From Ceratothoa steindachneri (lineage: Eukaryota; Arthropoda; Malacostraca; Isopoda; Cymothoidae), in the NCBI GenBank assembly GCA_963969495.1, contig OZ018321.1, positions 192,356,204 through 192,420,203 of the forward strand: a stretch of DNA of 64,000 nt, given 5' to 3'. Of the stretch, positions 55,491 through 64,000 are shown piece by piece. The translations under genes and the position numbers were made by a program. The notes beneath the pieces are model-generated. The model had not been told where the DNA came from, ran no database searches, and saw only the letters and a program-made list of their open reading frames with translations. Position 1 is the first letter of the stretch; each line of letters begins with the position of its first letter.

Positions 55491-56859
55491 TTCTTATTCC
55501 TTGGCTATGCTTATGAATATGTTAGTGTAGGCTTACATGCATGAGTGCACACATTTGGAAAGCATTTTTAAAGTACAACTTCCTTATAACTTTTATTTAA
55601 ATATCTAAAATGTAGATACTATTGAGATGCATGAAATCCTGGTATCACTATGAGGTATGTTACAATCAAAATATCTTCATATAACATCATATTTCTTGAT
55701 TAATATGATTGTCGAGGAACGACACGGTGGCGTAATCTGTCTCTGACTAGATAGATTACGGGAATGTGATGGACGGACGTTGGAAGAAACTCTCGCTGAC
55801 AATGAATGGAGTCGCTCGCATAAATACGGCGGGTTTCTGCGAGGGACGGGGTTATGGAGAGAGGCGTAAGACCCCTGGCGTCCCATGGGAGACTTGGAAT
55901 GTAGCCGTGTAAACAGTTCCAAGTCACGGGCGTCTCACAGTGGCTAGGGGAAGGGGGTAGGGAGTGATAGTTCTCGTTTTCGACTTTTCACTTGGGGATA
56001 ATAACCGAGTACAATGGAGAGGGGGGGGGGGTGCCCGACAGGGTTTTGAACTGAGTAAACGTTCTGGGGGCCATAAACTAAGGTAATATGGCCAGACTAT
56101 GTCTTGGAATGTTTGCACCTTTGACCTTTCTTGGACTAACCTCCACAATGACATTTCGTATCTAGAGGAGCTGATAATTATAGGATAATGGCGAAAACAC
56201 GTAACTATACGATGAAGGAAAGAAGTCTGATAAGCACGTTGCACGCAGAGGGTCTCAGCTGTTGACAAATCGCCTGGAGGACTGACGGATGATATTTGAG
56301 TGTTGCAGAAGTGTTGCAGAGGATCCATATATGTAGGAACATTTAAGACCGACCTCATTCTGGACTACTCACGGTTAGTACGCAGTTTGACGACAGGTCT
56401 CTGTGCCGCATGACCCTTCGGGATCATAAGAGACCCGCAGTCCAACTGCAACATGAATGGAGAGAGGGAAGCTAAGTTAATGCATCCGTCAGAACATTCC
56501 GCCACAGACACCTTGCATAAGGCCTGAAGTCATGTAAAGCCCGCCAGAAGCTTCTGATCAACCTTCAGTAAATGCGATGTCGACTGGTTTAGGCAGGTGC
56601 TCACCGCAACTGGACAAAGCGTCAGTGGGGACGTATCTTATGGTCTAACTAGTCCACTTCTAGTTGTTCTTGACCCTAAGCAACGTTATAGTCCGCAGGA
56701 TGACAGGGGAGGAGATGGAATCGAGAGTGCATAGTGCCAACAGTAAAGTACGGTGGCAGCTCTATAATAATATGGGGCTCCACGTTAAGTTTGGATGGGT
56801 CCTCTCACCGTTTGTGAGAGCACCATGAACTCACAGAAGTAACAAGCTGTCCAGGAAGA
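55491..56859. other. Unassigned sequence
   Basis: The largest open frame (55924-56358, minus, 144 codons) has no recognisable domain. A G10 run lies near 56025. No gene supported. Confidence 0.35.
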
Positions 56860-57640
56860 TTACTTGCTGCCCTCAAACATTTCACGTACCAATGTACCAT
56901 GCCAGCCCCGTACAAACACCGCATACCCTCTAGTCCCATACATGTACTATGTACCGACTCAGCCCAGTAGATGTATCGTGTACTACGCCAGCTTAGCAGA
57001 GGTACCTTGTACCACCCCAGCTTCGTCCAGATACAGCGTACTATGCAAGCCCTGTTGATGTATCGCATATTACTTCAGCCCGTTATAGGTACTGCGTACC
57101 TCCCATATCCCGTTTAGGCCCGCGTAAAACTCCAGCCTACTAACCATATCTCGTGCATATACCTCTTAACATCCTCGGCCCGTATAGGCATCCTATTTCT
57201 CAGTCTCATATAGGTACAGCGTACCACGCGAGCCTCGTTTACCTACTACGTACCACTCCAGCTCCATATAGTTACGATGGCATAACACTAGTCTCGTACG
57301 GGTACGACAAATCACCTCAGCTAAGTAAAAGTACCACGTACCGCCCTTGGACCCATAGAGATAACGCATACTACATCCTCATCATACAAGTACAGCGTAC
57401 CATCCCAGCCAAGTATAAGTAGTATGTACCACCCAAATACAGTATAGGTACTGCGCACTATCCCAGCTAACTTCAGGAACCGCATGCTACCCCAACCCAG
57501 TAAAAGTATCGCGCACCACGAACACCACGTATAGGAACCGCGTGCCACCTGGACCATGTTCAGGTACCGCGTAAAACCCGAGCCCGTACGGGTAGCACGT
57601 ACCCCCACAGCCTCGTATAAGTACGCCATCCCTCCTCGTA
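56860..57640. repeat. 36 bp GTAC-rich minisatellite, about 21 copies
   Basis: Degenerate units built on CGTACCACCCCAGCCCCGTATAGGTACNG. Each unit holds two GTAC words about 10 bases apart (GTAC-nGC-GTACC), a small palindrome. Divergence is high, so the array is old. Confidence 0.85.
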
Positions 57641-57989
57641 TGAGTGACCTCTTCGTATATGTAACTCGAGGCAGCCTCCACTGTATGGGAAACCTATGGA
57701 CCTCTGCAAGCGCCTGCAGTTGAGCCACAGAGTTGTATACGGTGCCGTTGTACCCAATTTCCCGGTCGCCTCTTCTGTGGCATGATGCTTTCTTTTCATT
57801 TGGGGATGTTCTAGACAGTTTCCTATTCCCCTATTCTTATCCCCTTGTTATTATATTTACGTTTGGGTTACAATTTGCCTTTAAGTTTCTTCCCATCTCT
57901 GTATTTTCCTTTATGCACGTCTTTTCATGATTTCTATTCGCGGGCGACTCTACATCTCACTATATCGGTCGGTCGGTCTCCATTTTGCT

Positions 57990-58310
57990 TTTTTTTTGTT
58001 TTGGTAATAACACTGTAACTATTCGGCCGATTCTAACGAAATTGGAGACCCTTATGTTGTTTTATTTTTTCTTTCGAATGGCATAATTACCAAGGTCATC
58101 CCAAGCTTAGCCCGGGAATTACTTTGTTTTGGCACTAACATCATAACTATTCTCCCGATTCTAACGAAATTTAAAACCCTTATGTTGTTTTACATTCTAT
58201 TTAGAATGATATAATTGCCAAGGTCTTCCCAAGGGAATTATTGAAAGTTTTGAAGGTCGTAAGGTCCTAAATCTGAAAAAGTGAGAGCACGCGACTTTTA
58301 GTCAGTAGAT
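57990..58310. repeat. Tandem repeat family, unit about 125-135 bp, block 2
   Basis: Two units and the same tail (GAAAGTTTTGAAGGTCGTAAGG, GTGAGAGCACGCGAC) as block 1 at 55074-55490, in the same orientation. The two blocks bracket 55491-57989. Confidence 0.85.
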
Positions 58311-59699
58311 ATTGTTTCTCTAATCATTCTCTCTCTGATTGTCTGTTCACTCCTATTCTTGCAAAGATGGAAAGAGTGTGTGTGTAGGGTGAGTCCCCCA
58401 AACACTAAAGAAATCCCCTCTCCCTCTCTGTCTGCTCATCTAAGGCGCATCTCTCATTTCATTTATTATCTCGAGTTTAAAAGAAACCCCAAAAGTTAAG
58501 CAGAAGATTATTTAGAAGCAGAAAATAGCAAACTCATTTTACGATTTAATTAAACACTAAGTTTCCGCGCCTGGAAAAACTTATCTCCAACTTCCAACTT
58601 TAAATTGATTCAGTAATAAAACTAATGATAATTAATAACTATAAGAAGCGACACTACTTGTGAAAAAGAAGAATGGAGGCTGAAAAAGAAAGGAACAGTC
58701 GAAGACATTACAAATCTTAGATTCATTATAACTCATTCCCGAAATAGATGCTACCGAGTCTTTTATTTTGTGGGTGGATTTCTGCTTTGCATTTTTGTTA
58801 GGAGAATTAAGATCTTTTTATGGATGGAGCTTTGGTTTCTAAACATAAAGTTTAATTAAAGACGCTCTAGAGGATTATTAACAAAACGTGTATTATTTGT
58901 AGTGGATAATTAATAAGTTTCAATAAGTGTACTCGGTAAAGTTATTATAGCTTTAGGCTCATCTTGAGCAAATGATGGTCCAGCAGTAATTATAGGGAAA
59001 TAGCATTAGAAGGCCACGACCATAAACATTACAATGGTTGCCACTTAATATTTATGTAAATTAATATTTCAATTCATTTTAAATAGCAATCTATCATTGT
59101 TTGTCATGATTCGTTCATTGTAATTCATTCGATAATATCCGCGTCCTCTCGTTTTTTTTCTCGTTTAGTCATTGCTACATTGTGAATCAAGAGTAGAGTT
59201 GTGAAAAAGAAAGAAGAGTAGATGGACGATAGGGGTATAGACCACAAAGATCGTCGAGTAGAAGGGAAAAAGGTTCGGAATTAACTTTTAGACGGGATAG
59301 GAAGAATTGAAAGATCGGCTAAACACCGATGCGTCGTTTAGTTGTGCGTTTTGGTGCAGGGGGAGGGGGGCAGGGGGGCATGGGGGCAAGGGGAGGAAAC
59401 GCGACATTCATGTATTTTTTATCTTATGTGTGGAGATGTTTTGGCTGAGGGTAGTCGAAGGCTGGCTGGTATCTTAAGGCAATCGCAACCTGTTGTCAGG
59501 CGTGTATATGAGTGTATGTGGGGTCTCTTGCGAATTTCCTCAGCTTTCGTAGATGTATGTATTGAGTGGTATTAGTTTGTTGTTTGCGTATAGTGTGGAC
59601 ATGCGTGTGTGCATAGAAGAGAAGCATGCGCGTTTCAGAGCAGAGTTCTGAATGCGCGGTGCTTTCTTCTGCCGTTTGAATCACTGCTGAGAGTGTGGC
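58311..59699. other. Spacer
   Basis: Mostly AT-rich with a G-rich stretch at 59355-59400. No supported gene. Its last part may be the 3' untranslated region of the minus-strand LINE that follows. Confidence 0.4.
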
Positions 59700-59720
59700 T
59701 GGTTCACATGTAATGAGTGG

Positions 59721-61320
59721 TTAGACTAGCGTTTTATATAGGTTTAGTTGTAGTTTTCGGCTGGTAGGATATAACCTGCACAACTTCTTGTTTATAATTT
59801 TGGCACTTGTTTGTGTGAGCTTTTGGTGTGAGTGTAATTTTAAGAGATTGTAAAAGTCCGCCCCAAGGATTTTTGTGTGTGGTATTATGTAAGTCTTATT
59901 GGGGCCGGGGGTTTTTGATATGGGGGATGTGTATATTTGTATGTTATGCATGTAGTGATCTCGCGCGCCGTATAGTTTAATTTGTGTCTTCTGAAGATTC
60001 GTAGCTATAAGCCACTTGTCCTCATATTCTGTGCATGGCGCGCGATTCTGTATGGACACTGGCCACTGACGAGAATGGTGTCGTAGTCGACGTAGCAAAG
60101 TGTGTGTATGTCTTCAGTTTTCAGCTGGGGGTGGCGTATAATTAGTGTACATTATGTAAAATGTGCATGTCAGCAGGCTGCCTTGGCGTTCGCCTGCGTG
60201 TGGGGTAAAGCGGTGTGATATCGTTTAATTGTATTTGATTTGACACATCTGTTCGGTAAGATGTGGGAGCGAAGCCTTCTGGTGCATGGATGGAGCTCCG
60301 TATTGTTGGCTAGTTTTCAAAGAAGTCCCTCATGTCAAACCTTATCGAAGGCCTTCTTAGCGTCCTTACTGAGGGAGAGGTTTTTTGTCCTTACTACCGT
60401 GATTTTTGTATTATGTCATGAACGTGTTCACAGCCGCTTGGGTGGACCGGCCTTTCCTGAAGCCATATTGACAATGAAAAAATCAGTTACTCTCCTCCAG
60501 AAAATTCCGGAGTACAGGTGTTATTCTTTCGTTCGAGTATTTTGCTTAAGTATTCTAACTGAACAAAAGGCCTGTAGTTGTTTGTGTGTTTGGATATTTT
60601 GTTTTGTTTGCGTTTTAGTATGTTGTGTGATGTTTTAAATGGTTATGGGGGCCCGGGGGCGCGTTTTGTTGTTGTTTTAATGTAGTATATTTTAAGGGAA
60701 AAGGATTGGTTAGTGTAAAAGAGTTGACGAGCACCTCCATTTGTACCAGAAGGCAGGCCCAAGCTGATCTGCGTGAGCCGACAACAATCACAGACTTCCA
60801 GGAAGTGTTCTTCTCCGTGTGGTTAGAATGAGTTGTGTGTGCACCGTCTCCCAGTGTGATCTAAATGTGTCGAGGATGTCGTTAGTATCGGTGGTATGCG
60901 GTTGGTGTGTTGGAGGGTAATTAGTTTTGGTGGGTCTGTACCTAACATCATCTTCACGCCGCGCCAGAAGAAGAAAGGGTCAGTGCAGCGATCATCATCT
61001 GCGATGCTGGTCACCTCGCGTCACTGGCAGTTCTGATACAGTTGCACGCATTTTAGGATGCAGGCACATAAGAATGTAATGTGTTGTCGTAGGTCACTGT
61101 TGTAGTGGTTTTTGTATAGTGTAATGAGTCTTTTTGCGTGTATGAGAATGTGAAGTGTTTAATGAATGTGTATGTCTTGCGTGGTCTGTATATGTTACGT
61201 GCAGTGTTTATGGTGTATATGAGTGTGCGCCATTGGTCGTTTATTTGTGTAGAGATGGTGTTCTGAAGATTGAGGTCGTGTGATGTATTCATGGTTATGT
61301 GTCTCTTGAACTCCTCCCAA
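59721..61320 (-). pseudogene. LINE linker and reverse transcriptase
   Basis: Minus-strand landmarks in order: linker QWRTLIYTINTARNIYRPRK (61230-61170) and FFFWRGVKMMLGTDPPKLI (60980-60920). Then QYGFRKGRSTQAAVNTFMT (60475-60415), motif A KDAKKAFDKV followed by a stop and HEGLL (60370-60320), motif B ERQGSLLTCTFYIMYTN (60195-60145), and motif C LCYVDYDTILVS, where the usual YADD is changed (60095-60060). After that come the thumb region KTQIKLYG, HTKILGADF and LQLNLYKTLV (60010-59721). Loss of the second catalytic Asp and several frameshifts make it inactive. Confidence 0.8.
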
Positions 61321-61432
61321 TTCGTGTTAGTGCAGCCGTAGAAGGTAGAAGGTGGAGGGGGAATTAGGATGGATGATGATAATAGTAGGAGGCATATAGT
61401 GATGGTGTCAGATACTAAGTGGGGAGCTGTGG

Positions 61433-62011
61433 CTATGGGAAGGTGGAAGTGTGTGATGTGTTAATTGTGGAAGACCATGTCCTTGGATGTAGTTCCTTCA
61501 TGATGCCAGAAGAATGTTGGGAAGGAGGACGATGTGCTCGCAATGGAATCGCTGCAATGCACCGGTTAATGTTGTTTAAAAATAGTGTGGGAGGATGTGC
61601 ATTTAGGTTCCGCACAATGAAAGTGGAAGGTTGTGGTTTGATAGAGCCTAGAGTGGGAAGTTTATGTGTATGTTTCGGAGGTGGGCTGTAATGGGAAGCC
61701 ACTAAAATAGGGACACTGTCCCCCTGTACCTTGCATGGTAGAAGAGAATCACCTTGCGTGCTTACGAGAGTGTAGTGCATACAGCACTTAACTACGATCG
61801 CTGATCCTAGATGCAGCGCATGCGGAGGAAGATAGGTTCGGTTGCCTGCAATGCAAAGTGTGTTGCGGTGAGAATGTAGGCCGGTGGAGTTCAAAAGTAA
61901 GAGGTTAGGTCTTTGTGTATTGAGTACCCAGTTGGAGACGGTATGGCGAATACCCTGCCGACTGCGTACGTTTAGTTGGACGACATTAAACCGACCCAAA
62001 GTCGAGATCAA
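61433..62011 (-). pseudogene. LINE AP endonuclease domain
   Basis: One open frame carrying FNVVQLNVRSR at the start, LLLLNSTGLHSHR where family members have the catalytic Glu (ET), GSAIVVKCCMHYTLV, and VRNLNAHPPTLF where GDFNAHHP is usual. At least the catalytic Glu and the Asp of GDFN appear replaced. It nicks target DNA to prime reverse transcription in active relatives. It precedes the RT in the normal LINE order. Confidence 0.8.
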
Positions 62012-62268
62012 AGTGCACGTGAGGTAGTGTTAGTGATAGCCACTTCCCTCTCCTTGATCCTGATATTGCATCAAGAGGGTGAGGGCAAGCAAGGCTACCT
62101 TCACACGTGTCTGTGGTGGGGAGGGTTTGGTGGAAGAGGAGAAAGGTGTGTATTTTGTGTTTTCTGGGGCGTGTGTGCTGGTAGTAGGTTTGAAGGCAAC
62201 AGTAGGATAGAGGTAGGGACCGTGAAAGGAGGGGTAGAAACAATGGAAGGAGGGGAAGGGCTACAAAG

Positions 62269-62912
62269 TCAGGAGGGAGGGAATAGTGGAAGGAAGTGGT
62301 GGGGACAATAAAAGATAGGTGGGAACAGTAGTGAGGGGTCAGTAGAAGGAAGAGGGGGGGCAGAGGGTGGTAATGCTGCAGGAGTCGAGGCTGGGGCCAA
62401 GGGAAGGGGGAGAGAGGGATAGAATATAGGGTGAGTGCTGGAATTGGAAGGTCTGGAGAAGGATTTAGGTGTGAGGTGCTGCTTAGCGCACCCTGGTATG
62501 GGGAGGAGTGTTGCTCTTCTGTTTTTCTGTTCGTACAATAGGGCGAAAACTGCCCCGGAAAGACGATTTACTCTATTCCGTTCGTAGCATGGAGCTGGTT
62601 TAGGACATTGGCGTATAGGCGGGGGTCGCTGCTCCCCCTCGGCATCTCTTTTCCACCGAGGAAAGCACGTTGCCAGCTGTCTTTTTTGGTAGGGTGTTGG
62701 TTGGCGTCAGGTTGGGTGGTGGTGTCGGTGTTGGTATGGGGGCTGTGGGGGCTTGGGTGGGTGGTTGGGTACCCACGCGGTCTTTGCAACGGCGGAAAAT
62801 GTGCTTGGAAGGATAGGGTGAGGGGCAGGGGTGGTGAAGATGGTGAAGTGGAGGTGTGTGGGGTGGGTACTATTGGGGCATCCTTAACTATAATACGTAA
62901 CAGCGTTTGCAC
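62269..62912 (-). pseudogene. LINE ORF1-like remnant
   Basis: Two minus-strand frames (62912-62568 and 62538-62269), rich in Pro, Ser and Thr, immediately upstream of the endonuclease. The first ends with SWQRAFLGGKEMPRGSSDPR and LYANVLNQL, a motif of the SYANVxxxx type found in Jockey ORF1 C-terminal regions. No complete zinc knuckle is readable. Assignment rests on position and composition. Confidence 0.45.
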
Positions 62913-62954
62913 GGGCCAAGGCCCACTCGAACACTGTTACTTAGTTATGTAGCA

Positions 62955-63900
62955 TGATCATATAAAGGAAAAAAGATCGTTTCCTTCTTATTCTCACCAT
63001 ATAATTACTACTGAACCTTCTGAAGTCGCAGAGGTACCTAGGCGATTATTGAGTGTTCTTAAGAAGAAGACAAAATACAAAGTTTACTAGAGGAGAGCAG
63101 ACAAAATAAGACCTAACTCAAGCCCTTACGCAAGCCCTATCTATATCGTTAAGAATTCAGAAAACTATTGCCTAATCGGTCACTGACTCTACTGCAACAG
63201 TACAACGTTGTGACAATTCACGAATATAGATCTTAAAGATGTCTTCATTCAAGTTTCAAAGAATCCATCAGCAATGAAGAAATCAGGGACTATAACACCC
63301 ATCGGGTGTTTAAATGTTGGGTTTCTTCCCCAAGGTATATGTAGCTCTTCACAAACGTGTCAGCGTTTTATTAATCATATTTTGGGTGATTTAAACTTCG
63401 TTTACGCCTACGTTGACGACCCTTTCATTGAAAACGAAGCTCATCAGCTGCAACATTTATAGCAGGTTTTTTCAAGGTTGAAGTTAAACGGTTTGCAAAT
63501 CAACAATGAAAAATATAGGGAGTGGGGGGTCAGTATCCTCACCGCAAAATTTTCGAATAAGATTTATTTCTAAAGGTATATATACCCAGAGGAAAATAAC
63601 GTAGCTGCGACCAATGATTATCCTAGATCTATCACACTAAAAGAATTAGAGAGTTTCTTTGTTTTAATCATTTTGCTTAGAAGATTAAAAAAAAAACATG
63701 CCCCTATTACAATTATTCCTCTCACACGGTTGTTGAAAAACTGGAATAATTGCCGTCTAAGTTTAACTTACAATAGGATGAACTAACTAAATCCCGCTTC
63801 AATGCCACTAAGGAGGCAATAGTTAAAGGAACTCTCTTACTTCACCCCAAACTGAATCTTCATTGCATCTCATTAACAATGCATTCTATCTAGGCTACTA
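62955..63900 (+). pseudogene. Gypsy-type pol fragment (RT to RNase H start)
   Basis: On the plus strand in different frames: HHIITTEPSEVAEVPRRLLS, then IRPNSSPYASPIYIVKN (RT N terminus; SPYASPIxxVxK is typical). Then comes the frame 63274-63462 with FLPQGICSSSQTCQRFINHI and the active site FVYAYVDDPFI, catalytic Asp pair kept. Downstream are LNGLQINNEKY, YPEENNVAA and SITLKELESFF, PLTRLLKNWN, and KEAIVKGTLLLHPKL entering the RNase H region. Frameshifts are numerous. No LTR is visible before the window ends. It is a different Gypsy lineage from that at 43765. Confidence 0.8.
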
Positions 63901-64000
63901 CGGTGGTCCTGATCCGTCACTATCGTCTTTCTGCTAAAAGTCATGCGAGTATTTCCTATAAACAGGGATTTTTGCTACTGTAGGTAGACTCATATGACCT

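Larger units (their letters stand above)
59700..62940 (-). mobile_element. Jockey-like non-LTR retrotransposon, degraded
   Basis: About 3.2 kb on the minus strand with ORF1-like Pro-rich remnants (62912-62269), AP endonuclease, linker and RT in normal order. Numerous frameshifts. It ends inside or just after the RT, so the 3' end is not defined. Confidence 0.8.

Noticed and set aside
55924..56358. 144-codon minus-strand frame
   Set aside because: No domain recognised and no intron or promoter signals; not supported as a gene.

Overview
The window is intergenic DNA from an animal, most likely an invertebrate and plausibly an arthropod. It contains introns, microsatellites, AT-rich spacers and animal transposon families (Penelope-like elements, Polinton/Maverick, hAT, Tc1/mariner, Gypsy, L2-like and Jockey-like LINEs). 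I found no host gene and no RNA gene that can be supported. Almost every coding signal belongs to a mobile element, and most are broken by stops, frameshifts or later insertions.

Layout. 1-4545: AT-rich spacer and a decayed hAT transposase with introns. 4545-9845: two Penelope-like elements (PLEs), a further PLE-type tail and a foldback element, all bounded by long (TA)n runs and carrying hammerhead-like tails. 9846-13575: a LINE fragment split by about 1 kb of other DNA, a purine microsatellite, a 432 bp inverted-repeat element, a 245 bp inverted-repeat element with a tRNA-like B box, and a minisatellite. 14221-15955: a large 50 bp minisatellite with two alternating monomer types. 15956-19660: mostly unassigned, with a PLE endonuclease fragment.

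19660-50127: one ancient Polinton/Maverick. Its genes can be followed in order: polB (minus strand), then packaging ATPase, integrase, probable minor capsid, a small basic core-like protein, major capsid and adenain-like protease (all plus). It is cut by at least six insertions: mariner A, a solo LTR with TGATG target duplication, mariner B, hAT-2, a 9.7 kb tandem LTR array with CTATA target duplication, and a 3'-truncated Gypsy whose LTR holds mariner C. The insertions make up about 21 kb, leaving a core of about 9-10 kb.

The tandem LTR array (32094-41789) is the youngest and most striking object. It has three near-identical LTRs of 1.80-1.87 kb and two equal 2078 bp internal regions, each coding only a 470 aa coiled-coil Gag-like protein. 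Its LTR end appears to have swallowed a copy of its own primer-site junction.

50128-64000: LINE RT fragment, L2-like LINE 3' end, a short repeat-flanked segment, an internally deleted copy of mariner A, two related tandem-repeat blocks, a 36 bp minisatellite, a Jockey-like LINE on the minus strand, and a Gypsy pol fragment that runs to the window edge.
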